30,149 nucleotides of DNA from Prorocentrum cordatum (GCA_963575745.1 CAUYUJ010018537.1:171663-201811); one strand, 5' to 3'. Numbered from the stretch's first letter, positions 9,755 to 18,888 are shown. The notes: a model not told the origin generated them from the letters alone. A program made the numbers and translations.

Positions 9755-10975
9755 CGTCTTGGAGGCCATTTTGGGCGTCTTAGGAACCTCCTGGGCCGTG
9801 TTGGGGGCCTCTTGGGCCGTTCTGGGGCCATCTTGGAGGCCTGTTGGGGTTCTTGGGCCGTCGGAAGGCCGAAAAGAAGCAAATGTTCAGATAAGAAAAA
9901 AGGTAATACGTGTTGTTTGCCTTTTCTGGCCTTCGTGGAGGTCTCCTGGAGGCCTCTTGGGCCGTCTTGGGCAAGCTTCGAGCCAACTTCGGCCATCTTG
10001 GTGGGTTCCTGGCACGTCTGACGCCGTCTGGAGCCGTCTTGGGGGCCTCTATGGGCCGACTTGGGGCTCTCTTGGGGCGCTTCGGGGCCGTCTTGGAGGC
10101 CATCTTGGGCGTCTTGGAGGCCTCTTGGGCTGTCTTGGGGCCCTCTTGGGACGGTCTTGGGGGCGTCTGGGGCCATCATGGGGCCATCTTGGAAGCCTCC
10201 TGGGCGATCTTAGGGCGATCTTGGGAGCCTCTTGGCCGTCTTGGGCCGTCGGAAAGCCGAAAAAGCGCAAATCCCACAATCCTCAAAAACCCAAGGAAAA
10301 TCAATGATTTTGGTCTCGTCGGGCCGTCCTGGAGGACCTCTTGGAGGCCTCTTGGGCCATCTTGGAGGCCTCTTGGCGGCCTTTTGGGCCCATCTAAGTC
10401 CGTCTTGGGTGCATCTTGGGCCGTCTTGGAGGCATCTTGGGGCCATCTTGGCCGTCTTGGAGGCCATCTTGGCCGTCTTGGAGGCATCTTGGAGGCCATC
10501 TTGGCCATCTTGGAGCCCATCTTGGCCGTCTTGGAGGCCATCTTGGGCGTCTTGGAGGCCTCTTGGGCCGTCTTGGGGCCCTCTTGGGGCTGTCTTGGAG
10601 GCCTCTTGGGCCGTCACGGGGCCATCTTTGAGCGATCTTGGGGGTCTCTTGGGCCGTCTGGGGACGTCGGAAAGCGGAAAAGGAGCAAATGCCAGAATCC
10701 TTCAAAAACCGTAAGAAAATCAATGACTTTGCCTCTTGGGGCCTTCCTGGATGACCTGTTGGAGGCCTCTTGGGCCGTCTTGCAGGCCTCTTGGGGGCTC
10801 CTTGGGCCGTTTTGGGCCATTCTCAGGCTATCTTAGGCCGTCTAGGGTACATCTTGGACCGTCTTGGAGGCATCTTGGGGCCATTTGAGCCGTCTTGGAG
10901 ACCATCTTGGCCGTATTGGAGGCATCTTGGCCGTCTTGGAGGCCATCTTGGGGCCGTCTGGGGCAGGAAAACCGT
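9755..10975 (+). repeat. TTGGGCC/TTGGAGG repeat field with ~400-bp cassette period (block 1)
   Basis: Dozens of ~10-20 bp variants of GCCGTCTTGGAGG / CCTCTTGGGCC are strung head to tail. They are punctuated by an AT-richer cassette (GTCGGAAAGCCGAAAA..GC.AAAT..., AATC, CTCAAAAACC, AAAATCAATGA) at about 9850, 10247 and 10664, spacing about 400-415 bp. Reading frames over it give 'LGRLGGHLGRLGG' or 'RRPQDGPRGLQDG' proteins, which I treat as artefacts although similar predicted proteins occur in dinoflagellate databases (recollection). Confidence 0.85.
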
Positions 10976-11102
10976 TTGCAACCACCTCTTCCGGGTGGCC
11001 GGCGGGACGGGCCGAAGCACCAGGGGAGTTCTTTTGGAACAAAAAGAACATAGCGTCCGGCACGCCAGACACGCCTTTGATACATCAAAAGCGGGCGGCG
11101 GA

Positions 11103-11150
11103 CTAGTGGCCTGCGGCCCATCCCGCCACCGTGCCTGGGTAGTGGATAAG
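11103..11150 (+). repeat. Dispersed ~45-bp conserved word, copy 1
   Basis: CTAGTGGCCTGCGGCCCATC followed by CCGCCACCGTGCCTGGG. The same word occurs at 15673-15715 (three or four differences) and, more diverged, at 21977-22020. In copies 1 and 2 it is followed by GTGGAT and then the TTGGG-type repeats. Function is unknown. It could be the conserved end of a dispersed element. Confidence 0.7.
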
Positions 11151-11164
11151 AATATTCATGGATG

Positions 11165-11680
11165 TTTCTTGGAATCTCTTCGGAGGGCGTTCGGAAGCCT
11201 CCGGAGACAGTTTGGAGGCCCTTGGGAGCCTCTGGGTGGCGTATTTGGGCGTCCTGGGGGCCTCTTGGGGCCCCTTGGGGCCTCCCGGGAGCCTCTTAGG
11301 GCAGTGAGCACGAAATGTCAGTTCGTGTTCGCCCTCTTGGGGTGGCCGTCTTGGACCTCTTGGGCATTCTTGGAGGTCTTTCAGGCCGCCTCGGCGCCCT
11401 CTTGACGGCCTCGTTTGCCGTCTTGGGCCGATCTGTGGGGCCTCTTGGAAGGTTTGGGAGCGTCGGGAAGCCGAAAAGGAAGGAAAGCCAAATCTGTCAA
11501 AACCCACGAACATTTGGGCCTTCCTGGGAGAGTGCTCTAGAAGGCCTTTTGGGCGATCTCGTCCTGGGTCGTCTGGATGCCATCTTAAGCGTCTTGGAGC
11601 AATCCGTTGGCGACTCTGGAGCCTCTCTTGGAGCATCTTGGACCTGATTTGCCGAAGGAGGGCCAAACTCAAAGGCGGCC
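11165..11680 (+). repeat. TTGGGCC/TTGGAGG repeat field (block 2)
   Basis: Continuation of the same family. It includes another cassette copy at about 11458 (GTCGGGAAGCCGAAAAGGA, then CAAATCTGTCAAAACCCACG). Separated from block 1 by a ~190-bp insertion-like segment (10975-11160) that carries the dispersed 45-bp word. Confidence 0.8.
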
Positions 11681-12094
11681 CAAAAATGGAAGGGCAGGAC
11701 TGTATTCTGACCTGGGCCCCCCCCCTCCGGGACCCCTCCCAGGACCGCCCCCCCCCAGTGGAGAAGGGATCAATGGGAATGGGCTTCCCTTCGGCTCAAT
11801 GAAGACTTCGATTACGACCTGGCTCGATTCATCTCGAGTTGACGACCTTGGCGCGCCAAGGACGGTCTCGGGAGAGTCTCCGGGAACGGAAGAGCAAATT
11901 CGCATGAAGATCGCGGAAGCGCCTGCGGCGAGTCACCCCCGCCGTCTGCATTTTGGGAGCGCCTCTGTCGTCAAGTGTCGAGCGAGAGTGCGGCCAGGTA
12001 AGTGGACTGCGTGTTCCCAGCCCCGAGCCGTCGGGGAAACAAATGGGGACGAGCATTGGGTAGGGGCTGCCTTTGGGCTGTCTTGCGGCCTTTT

Positions 12095-12570
12095 TCTTGA
12101 CATGATTCTGGCTTTGAGCGAAGGGGGAGCTCAATTAGCTTACAGAACACAAGATGTCGCCTCTTAGGGTCACCTTGGAACCCTCATGGGCCCTTCTCGG
12201 GCCACTGTCATGGATGATCTTGGAGCCAGATTAAATTCGCAAAAGCAAATCGGAAGCGAAAGGGCGAGAAGGCACAAATCATTTGCTTCTCTCGGTGGTG
12301 GAAGGATTTTGGCCTGTCGAGGGCGTGCTGTGGAGGCTCAGGGCCACGGAGAGGTCTTGGGGCGGTATTGCGGCTCTTGGAATTGGAAGCTGCACTGAGC
12401 CATCTTAAGCTATCGTATGCCACGGGGACCACCTTGGTGCAGTCTGACCGTTCGGGCCCCTCCCCCTCCAGACCCAGGAGATGGCCCTCCCGAAGGGGAA
12501 GAAGGGTGTTGGATGAAGACGGGGAAGACGCCCTAAGCCGCCTCCGCCCAGAGAAGACTGGTGCGATTCG
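12095..12570 (+). repeat. Composite dispersed repeat, copy A (collinear with 27370-27785)
   Basis: Three blocks occur in the same order here and at 27.4-27.8 kb. They are TGATTCTGGCTTTGAGCGA (about 12102, about 27373), TTGGAGCCAGATT followed by ATCGGAAGCGAAAGGGCGAG (about 12220-12280, about 27505-27560), and TGACCGTTCGGGCCCC followed by GAAGAAGGG and CGCCCAGAGA (about 12440-12560, about 27678-27770). The spacing is similar but not identical, which indicates a shared ancestral unit. Confidence 0.7.
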
Positions 12571-12574
12571 ACCG

Positions 12575-12800
12575 TGCTCCTGCCCGTCGCCGCCATGCCA
12601 GGGCCGCCTGCGGCTCGACTCGATGCGATTCGATTCGTTGGCTGTGGCCGCGATTCCGATTCGATTCGGCTCCATTCACTGGCATCGGCCGCGGCCAGAC
12701 GGAGCCGGGCGCAGCGATGCGAGACCGATTCGATTCGGGCTCGTTGGCGACCTGGTCCGTTCCCGGCCCGATCCGACCTCGCGGCCCGATCAAGTTCAGG
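12575..12800 (+). repeat. Cryptic GATTCGATTCG-rich stretch
   Basis: Repeated CGATTCGATTCG / GATTCGGCTC motifs (about 12620-12670 and 12728-12742) in a GC-rich context, without a fixed period. No gene recognised. Confidence 0.5.
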
Positions 12801-12839
12801 CTCGCCAGTTTCTGCTCAAGCTTCCCCGGCTCCCCTCTT

Positions 12840-12995
12840 GGATCACCGCGGGGGTTGCTAAAGGGGACAGGGGGGCACAAGTGGATGCTAGTGGTATGTC
12901 TGGCCCAACTTGGCTTGTATAAGTAGGTTACACAAGTAAGCAGCCGCACGTGACCCCCCTCCTATCCCCCCCTAGCAACCTCCCCGCGGTGGTCC
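12840..12995. repeat. Foldback inverted-repeat element (~156 bp)
   Basis: The left arm from 12840 (GGATCACCGCGGGGGTTGCT and onward to GGGGGGCAC) is the imperfect reverse complement of the right arm ending at 12995 (GTGACCCCCC ... TAGCAACCTCCCCGCGGTGG, TCC). The arms are about 40 bp with small indels, around a loop of about 70 bp. No convincing target-site duplication is visible. Confidence 0.65.
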
Positions 12996-13029
12996 GAGCT
13001 GCGGCCACTGCCCCCGCGCCCTCGGCGAG

Positions 13030-13500
13030 GTGGCAGGAGCTGCTCCTCAGCGCGGCCCGGCAGCCCCCGGCGGCCGACACGCTGGCGGCGGACCTGCGCG
13101 ACTTGCACGGCCTGCGCGGCCACCCCGCGCAGCCCCCGCCGCCACCCCACGCCGCCACGCCACGCCGCCACTGCCGCCGCCGCCGTCGCCGCCGCCGTCG
13201 CCGCCCCCGCCGCCCCACGCCGCTGCAGCGCCGCCGCCGCCATCGCCGTCTCCGCCGCCGCCGCCGCCGCCGCTGTCGCCGCCGCCGCCTTCGCCGCCCT
13301 CGCCACCTTCGTCGCCGTCGCTGTCGCCACCGCTCGAGAAAAAGCGGCACAGCGACGGACGTTGGGAGGCCCGCACGGACGGCGGCGAGGCCGACGAGGA
13401 GAGGGGCGCGAAGCGGCCCCGCCGCCTCGGGGGGCGCCTCGGATCGGGGGCCGCCGGGTCACACGGCCCGTGCGGTGGCGTGTTGCGCCTGCGCTTGTGA
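13030..13500 (+). CDS. Hypothetical Pro-rich ORF over a GCC-rich tract (doubtful)
   Basis: A 156-codon frame, shown because the flanks of the tract look more protein-like than usual here. In the frame starting at 12950 the upstream peptide reads SARWQELLLSAARQPPAADT; downstream in this frame it reads LEKKRHSDGRWEARTDGGEA, then a basic KRPRR. About 200 bp in the middle (13135-13335) is (GCC)n/(CCGCCG)n, giving poly-Pro. The 3' part also belongs to a dispersed DNA repeat (see 13385-13520), which argues against a real gene. No function is assigned. Confidence 0.15.
   Translation: MAGAAPQRGPAAPGGRHAGGGPARLARPARPPRAAPAATPRRHATPPLPPPPSPPPSPPPPPHAAAAPPPPSPSPPPPPPPLSPPPPSPPSPPSSPSLSPPLEKKRHSDGRWEARTDGGEADEERGAKRPRRLGGRLGSGAAGSHGPCGGVLRLRL
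13135..13335 (+). repeat. GCC/CCGTCG-rich trinucleotide tract
   Basis: Imperfect (GCC)n with GTC, CAC and TTC interruptions. It is distinct from the (TCC)n family that dominates the window. Confidence 0.9.
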
Positions 13501-13520
13501 GGTGTCTGCTGCCGAAGAAG
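13385..13520 (+). repeat. Dispersed GC-rich family, uninterrupted copy
   Basis: The first half (GAGGCCGACGAGGAG.., CCCCGCCGCCTCGGGGGG, GGATCGGGGGCCGCC) matches 18590-18661. The second half (CGGCCCGTGCGGTGGCG.., TTGCGCCTGCG, then a GAAGAAGAAAA end) matches 21045-21120. Here the halves are contiguous. At 18.6 kb and 21.0 kb a (TCC)n tract sits at this junction. Confidence 0.75.
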
Positions 13521-13709
13521 AAAAATTCAGGAGGGGAAAAACACACAGACACAATTAATCGTCCATCCCCAGGAAAATATGCGAAAATATGGGATGGGGG
13601 GGAGGACAAAAAACCAGAAAATATGCGGAAATATGGGGAATGTTTTAATTTGTGTGTATTTATTTATATGTTCTGGGGCCCCTTTTAAAGTAACTACACG
13701 AACCCAAAG

Positions 13710-13840
13710 TTTCGAAGGTCCGCGCGGATTTCTTGGGTCCGCGCTGGGCCCCCCCCAGCGGCGCCTCGGGCGCCGCCTCCCTGGCGCGCTCCGCTCGCCG
13801 AGGAGGGGGGCCCAGCTCTCTGAGAGATCCGCGCGGGGCC
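13710..13840 (+). repeat. Dispersed 'TCGAAGGTCCGCGCGGATTT' module, copy 1
   Basis: TCGAAGGTCCGCGCGGATTT followed by CTTGGGTCCGCGCTGGGCCCC, GGCGCGCTCCGC and a GAGG...GGGG.CCAGC block. The same order occurs at 21300-21400. Both copies lie about 200 bp downstream of the preceding GC-rich family copy, so the two modules travel together. Confidence 0.75.
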
Positions 13841-14400
13841 TCGGCGGTGTACGGTTATGCCTCCGCTTCTTCCTCTAACCGCCGCCGCCCTCGTCGCCGC
13901 CGTCGTTGCTTCGGAGCTTCTTGGGGACGCGTCTGGAGGGCAGTCGGCTGCGAAGCCTCCACGTCCGGCGGGCCGTGCTGCATCCAGAGTGGTAGGAGGT
14001 CGAGAGCAGTCGAGCCAGAGGCCGGAGCCTCCAGTGTGCGGCTGCCCTGCGCTGACACCCGCACGTTCTGGAGGTTCTCGTCGCCATGGCCCGACGCAGC
14101 TCGAAAAGTCAACCCAGATGGACCGCGGGATGGGTCTGGGGACGGATGTTGAGCGGATATTGATCGTCACCGCCGCCGCCCCGACTCGCTCTCTCTCTCT
14201 CTCTCTCTTATGGCGAGGCTCTTGTCCAGACGCTCGAGGTCAGAGGTTCGAGGTTCGATACTTCTGGAAGAGCATTGGCACTTTGGGGGCCTCCTGGGGC
14301 GCTCTCGTCGCGACGCCTGCGAATCCACTTGGCAACATCTGGACAGCACACACGACCAGGAACGTAAGCTCAGCGTGTCGGGCCGGCAATTAGGTACTCC
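13841..14400. other. GC-rich stretch, no recognised gene, short (CT)n
   Basis: Overlapping ORFs without recognisable motifs. A 20-odd bp (CT)n microsatellite lies at 14187-14209. The AGGTTCGAGGTTCGATAC at about 14245 resembles a pol III B box but has no paired tRNA structure. Confidence 0.5.
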
Positions 14401-14840
14401 TGAAGACTTTCCCGAATATGCAAAAGTTATCAAACGGTTACGAAAAGTTGGAGAGTTGAGGGGGCCCTCCAGCACTCTTCGACGTCCATGCCAGATCAAT
14501 TTTTCACGCTCCCGAAAAGTAAATTTACGCCGTCCGGAAAGTAACTCGCAACCAGTCTCCGCAAGTCAAAAAAATTGAAATGTAATTTTTCCGCACGCGG
14601 GAAAGTTGCCAGAAAGTTGGAACAAATAGGAAAAGTGTCTTTTCCCAGGTTTTCGCAAGTCACAGAAACTTGAAAAGTAATTTTTCCGGACGCTGGAAAG
14701 TTGTCGGAAAGTTTGAAAAATTGAACAGTTACTTTTCCGAACCCCCGAAAGTTCACGAAAGGTGGCAAAAGGTTAGAAAAGTATTTTTCGGGTAGTCCTG
14801 AAAGTTCGCGAAAAGTGGAAAAAATTAAAAGTTGATCTGC
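14400..14840 (+). repeat. ~50-bp degenerate 'AAAAGTTACTTTTCCG..GAAAGTT' repeats
   Basis: An AT-richer island with motif starts at about 14582, 14634, 14678, 14730 and 14781 (spacing 44-52 bp). Each reads roughly 'AAAAGTAATTTTTCCGNACNCNGGAAAGTT'. The AAAAGTNACTTTT core is self-complementary. The same motif recurs at 17410-17625. Confidence 0.7.
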
Positions 14841-14934
14841 TGGCGCGCGAACCGGCCTGCGCCGGTTCTGGGGGGGTGGGGGGTGCGGGCGGAGGCGGCA
14901 CGACCTACCCCCCCACAACAGTTCAGTGCACGCA

Positions 14935-15170
14935 CTGACGGGGGAGATTGACGGTGAGATCCATAGTTCACCTCATGGCGACGTCCATAGAGAGATTGCG
15001 AGCGAGATCGACACTGAGATCGAACATGACACCTAGAGTGAGACAGATAGTGCGATCGATCGTGAGATCGTTTGTAATATCGATTGGTCCTGAATTTGAT
15101 AGAGGTACAGATCGAACATGATATCGTTTCTACGGTCGACTGGCAGTGATATCGATAATAGAATAGGTCG
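14935..15170 (+). repeat. Degenerate GAGATCG/GAGATTG repeats
   Basis: Recurrent 'GAGATCGANN(C/A)TGAGATCGAACATGA' phrases at roughly 12- to 25-bp steps. No gene. Confidence 0.55.
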
Positions 15171-15181
15171 TCGCTGAGAGC

Positions 15182-15495
15182 GAGGAGGAGAAGGAGGAGC
15201 GAGGAGGAGGAAGAGGAGGAGGAGGAGGAAGAGGAGGAGGAGGAGGAGGAGGGGCAGGAGGAGGAGGAGGAGGAGGAATAGGAGGCAGAGGAGGAGGATG
15301 GGGAGGAGGAGGAGGAGGAGGAGGAGGAGGAGGAGGAGGAGGAGGAGGAGGAGGAGCGAGAGGAGGAGGCATCGATCGGTATTCGGCAGGGTGGCGGCCG
15401 TTACGCCTCGATCGCGAGGGGAGGGAGGAGGAGGAGGAGGAGGAGGAGGAGGAGGGAGGGAGGAGGAGGAGGAGGAGGAGAAGGAGGCGGCGGCG
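15182..15495 (-). repeat. (GGA)n tract in two blocks ((TCC)n on minus strand)
   Basis: GGA/GAG trinucleotides at 15182-15361 and 15416-15483, split by ~55 bp of unique sequence with ATCGATCGG. The tract trails into GGC and GAC triplets to about 15540. Confidence 0.95.
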
Positions 15496-15672
15496 GCGGC
15501 GACTGCGACGACGACGTCGACGAGGACGACGACGATGACGACAGAGCCGGCGTGGCTCCAGCGTGGGCTGCCCGACCTCCGTGGGAAAAAAACATGTTCT
15601 TGATTCAAGTGGCTTACGCCATTCCGCCGACCCCCAGAAGGAGTGAGAGCTTACGACAGTAGTGGAAGTGAT

Positions 15673-15715
15673 CTAGTGGCCTGCAGCCCAAACCGCCACC
15701 GTGCATGGGCTGTGG
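15673..15715 (+). repeat. Dispersed ~45-bp conserved word, copy 2
   Basis: CTAGTGGCCTGCAGCCCAAA, then CCGCCACCGTGCATGGG, matching 11103-11150. It again sits immediately upstream of TTGGGCC-type repeats. Confidence 0.7.
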
Positions 15716-15717
15716 AT

Positions 15718-16110
15718 CAGGAGCCTCTTGGATGATTATGATTATGAGGGGCTCTTGGGATGCTTCTCATAGGCCTCTTGGCGGGCTCTTGGGGGCATGT
15801 GGGAGGACTTTGGGGGCCTTGGAGGCCTCTTGGAGGCCTCTGGGGGCCTATTGGGGGGTGCCTCGGGAGCCTCTGGGGGGCTCTTGGGGCAATCTCTTGG
15901 GGAAAAGCTTTAAATGTTAGTTCGTATTCCTGCTCTTGGGCTCTCTTTGGGTCCTCGTTGCGCTATCTTGGGGCCCCTGGCGCCGTCTTAAGGCCCTTTG
16001 GGCCCTTCTGGGCCTCTCCTGGGGGTCTCATGGGCCGTCTTGGGACGACTTTGGGGGCCCCTTGGGCCGTCTTGGACGCTGTCAAAACGAAAAAGGCGAG
16101 CGTGCTAAAA
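15718..16110 (+). repeat. TTGGGCC/TTGGAGG repeat field with one cassette (block 3)
   Basis: Same family as block 1, ending in a diverged cassette (CTGTCAAAACGAAAAAGGCG) at about 16080. Confidence 0.75.
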
Positions 16111-16212
16111 TTGTGCGTCTTCCGACGGCTAGGTGTGGATTTGTGTGTGCGTTCGATACGGTTCCTCCCTCCCACCCTTGTCGCTGCTTTCTGCTGCCCC
16201 CATCCGAGGAGG

Positions 16213-17395
16213 AGCACCCTGCCCTCCCTCGCGGACCCTCAAGGGAGCCAAAAGGCCCGCTGCATGGAAGGGGGTTTTGAGCGGCGGATCTGCTCTCTCT
16301 TGTGTGGGCCTCCCGGGAACCCTCTGAGCCCCGTGCGCCCCATGAGCCCTATGAGCCCTATGGGGGCCGCCCGGGGCCAAAACAGCCCGCTGCACCTAAG
16401 GGGTTCCTAAGTGCAGCGGGTCTGCCCTCCCTCGCGAACGCTCCCGGGAACCAAAAGGGCCGCTGCATTTGAGGGGGGTTAAAATGCGGCTTCTCTGCTC
16501 TCCCTTGTGTGGGCCTCCCGGGAGCCCTGTGAGCCCTCTGAGCCTTACGAGGCCTATGAGCCCTATGAGGCCTATGAACCATATGAGCCCTATGAGGGCC
16601 GCCCGGGGCCAAAACAGCCCGCTGCACTTGAGGGGTCTTAAAATGCAGCGGGTCTGCCCTCCCTCGCGGACCCTCCCCGGAGCAAAAAGGGCCCGCTGCA
16701 TTTAAGGGGGTTGGAAGTACGGCGGCTCTGCTCTCCCTTCTGTGGGCCTCCCGGGAACCCTCTGAGCCCTGTGAGCCCGATGTGCCCTATGAGTCCTATG
16801 AGGGCCGCCCGGGGCCAGAACAGCCCGCTGCACTTAAGGGGTTCCTGAGTGCAGCGGGTCTGCCCTCCCTCGCGGTTATCCTGGAAGCTAAAAGGGCCCG
16901 CTGCGTTTAAGGGGGTGTAAAGTGCGGCTTCTCTGCTCTCCCTTCTGTGGGCCTCCTGGGAACCCTCCGAGCCCTGTGCGCCCCATGAGCCCTACAAGCC
17001 CTATGATCCCTGTGACCCCATATGAGCCCTGTGAGGGCCGCACGGGGCCAAAACAGCCCGCTGCACTTCAGGGGTTCCTAAGTGCAGCGGGTCTAGTCTG
17101 CCCTCCCTCGCGGACCCTCCCAGGAGCCAAAAGGGCCCGCTGCGTTTAAGGGGGTTTTAAGTGCGGCGGCTCTGCTCTCCCTTGTGTGGACCTCCCGGGA
17201 ACCCGCTGAGCCCTGTGACCCCTCTGAGCCTTGTGAGCCCTATGAGCCCCATGAGCCATATGAGCCCTATGAGGGCTACCCGGGGCCAAAACAGCCCGCT
17301 GCACTTAAGGGGTCTTTACATGCAGCGGGTCTGCCCTCCCTCGCGGACCCTCTCTGGAGTCAAAAGGGCTCGCTGCATTTCAGGTGGTTTGACTT
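16213..17395 (+). repeat. Tandem array of five ~205-239 bp units each bearing a hairpin
   Basis: The anchor TGCTCTCNCTTNTGTGG occurs at 16291, 16496, 16729, 16934 and 17173. Each unit contains a GAGCCCTAT-type 9-bp microrepeat of variable copy number, then GGGGCCAAAACAGCCCGCTG. A hairpin follows with arms CCCGCTGCA / TGCAGCGGG at 16386-16420, 16618-16652, 16824-16858, 17057-17091 and 17295-17329. After it come TCTGCCCTCCCTCGCGGACC and a second CCGCTGCATTT half. Length variation comes mainly from the 9-bp microrepeat. No protein gene. Confidence 0.9.
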
Positions 17396-17404
17396 GTTGG
17401 CCAC

Positions 17405-17625
17405 CTGGAAAGTTACTTTCGACTGCCACGGGAAGTTACAAAAAATAGACAAGTAACGTCCAGGCTCCAGAATAAGTTGGCCCGGCCCCAAGTGAAGTTG
17501 GAAAAGTTACTTTTCGGCGAGGCCGAAAGCTGGTCAGACGTCGGAGAAAAAGTTAAAAGGTAACTTCTCGGGGGGGGGCGCCCAGGGGCCCGAACGCTGC
17601 CGAAAAGTAACTTGTTGGCTTGGAA
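17405..17625 (+). repeat. AAGTTACTTTTCGG-type repeats, second location
   Basis: The motifs AAGTTACTTTCG, AAAAGTTACTTTTCGGCG, AAAGGTAACTTCTCGG and CCGAAAAGTAACTTG match the 14400-14840 family. They sit exactly between two tandem arrays. Confidence 0.65.
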
Positions 17626-17635
17626 ACTACAGTGG

Positions 17636-18125
17636 GCCCTTAGCGGTGGCCGACCGGATTTCGGGTGACCCGCGCGGTGGGTGGGTCACCCGCCGCGCGC
17701 GCGTGGCGAGTTCTGTATTGTCTCCAACACAAAAGTCGCCATGTTGGCCTGGGAACTGAAGTGAACCCGCAGCCGTGGCCGACAGGATTTGGGGTGACCC
17801 GCGCGGTGGGTGGGTCGCCGCGCGCGCGCGTGGCGACTTCTGTATTGTCTTCAACAGAAAAGTCGCCATGTTGGTCTGGGAACTAAAGTGAACCCTTACG
17901 GTGGCCGACAAGATTTCGGGTGACCCTCGCGGTGGGTGGGTCACCCGCCGCGCGCACGCGTGGCGACTTCTGTATTGTCTCCAATAGAAAAGTCGCCATG
18001 TTGGCCTGGACACTAACATGAACCCTTAGCGGTGGCCGACAGGATTTCGGGTGACCCGCGCGGTGGGTGGGTCACCCGCCGCGCGCTGGTGTCCATGGTC
18101 ACCCGCGCGCGTCTGCGCGTGCGCA
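17636..18125 (+). repeat. Four tandem ~129-bp units with GGGTGACCC inverted repeat
   Basis: GTGGCCGAC starts at 17646, 17775, 17901 and 18032 (steps 129, 126, 131). Each unit reads GGATTTCGGGTGACCCGCGC, GGTGGGTGGGTC(A)CC.., CGCGCGCGTGGCGACTTCTG, TATTGTCTCCAACA, then AAAAGTCGCCATGTTGG. CGGGTGACCC and GGGTCACCCG form a 10-bp perfect stem around an 11-nt loop in units 1 and 4; units 2 and 3 are imperfect. The last unit breaks off after CCGCGCGC. Confidence 0.9.
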
Positions 18126-18204
18126 TTGTCCAGGTCGCCAGGTCGGCCTGGGCCGAGCGGATATCCCAGTTGTTGTCGCGTGTCCTGTGCGACCAACGCT
18201 GCCT

Positions 18205-18340
18205 GTATTCTGTATTTGTGCGAGTGCGTGCGTGCGTTCGCGCGCGTGCGCGTGCGAATGCGCGTGAATGTGCCATTACGCGCGCTCGTGTGCGATTGAG
18301 TGACCGCGGGCGCGCGTGAACGCGCGCGCGCGCGTCTGAG
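18205..18340. repeat. Alternating (CG/TG)n, Z-DNA-prone
   Basis: GTGCGTGCGTGCGTTCGCGCGC.. and GAACGCGCGCGCGCGCGTCT, alternating purine-pyrimidine tracts. Confidence 0.7.
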
Positions 18341-18589
18341 AAAGCTCGAAAAACGATTCGCCGCGGCCAAACACCATTGGATACGACGTTTGGCCTCGCA
18401 GACGGCCAATGCATCCCAAACGCGCTGTGCACATTGAAAAACAAAGTTGCGGGCCCCCAAGCGCCCCTGGGTGCCGGCCCTCTAGACCTGGCCCCCCAGG
18501 CATATTCAACATCTAAAGAGGCCTGGGTCCGCGAGGCTCCCGGGCGCTGCCCCGCTCTCTGCGGCCGGCCGGGCGCGGCCCAGGCGAGG

Positions 18590-18661
18590 CCGGCAGCGAG
18601 TCCGACGAGGAGGGGCGCGAGGCCGCCCCGCCGCCTCGGGGGCGCGTTGGATCGGGTGCCG
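18590..18661 (+). repeat. Dispersed GC-rich family, left half, ends at (TCC)n
   Basis: GCGAGTCCGACGAGGAGGGG.. to GGATCGGGTGCCGCC matches 13385-13455. Homology stops at the start of the (TCC)n tract. Confidence 0.7.
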
Positions 18662-18888
18662 CCTCCTCCTCCGCCTCCTCCTCCTCCGCCTCCTCCTCCT
18701 CCTCCTCTCAACCTCCTCCTCCTCCTCCTCCTCCTCCTCCCCTCCCTCCTCCTCCTCCTCCTCCTCCTCCTCCTCCGCCTCCTCCTCCTCCTCCTCCTCC
18801 TCTCTTCCTCCTCCGCCTCCTCCTCCTCCTCCTCCTCCTCCTCCTCCTCCTCCTCCTCCTCCTCCTCCTCCTCCTCCTCCTCCTCCTA
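18662..18888 (+). repeat. (TCC)n tract
   Basis: Nearly pure (TCC)n with CCG and CTC breaks, ending CTCCTCCTCCTAGGTGG. The poly-Pro/Leu/Ser and, on the minus strand, poly-Gly/Glu/Arg frames are artefacts. Confidence 0.95.

Noticed and set aside
9755-11400. 'LGRLGGHLGRLGG' / 'RRPQDGPRGLQDG' repeat proteins on both strands
   Set aside because: Multiple overlapping frames on both strands are open simultaneously, as expected from a stop-free DNA repeat. No single frame persists.
14235-14265. AGGTTCGAGGTTCGATAC as a pol III B box
   Set aside because: No A box with correct spacing and no cloverleaf; a short duplication of GAGGTTCG explains it.
16213-17395. CRISPR-like array
   Set aside because: Units are 205-239 bp with imperfect internal microrepeats rather than short identical repeats with unique spacers, and the context is eukaryotic.
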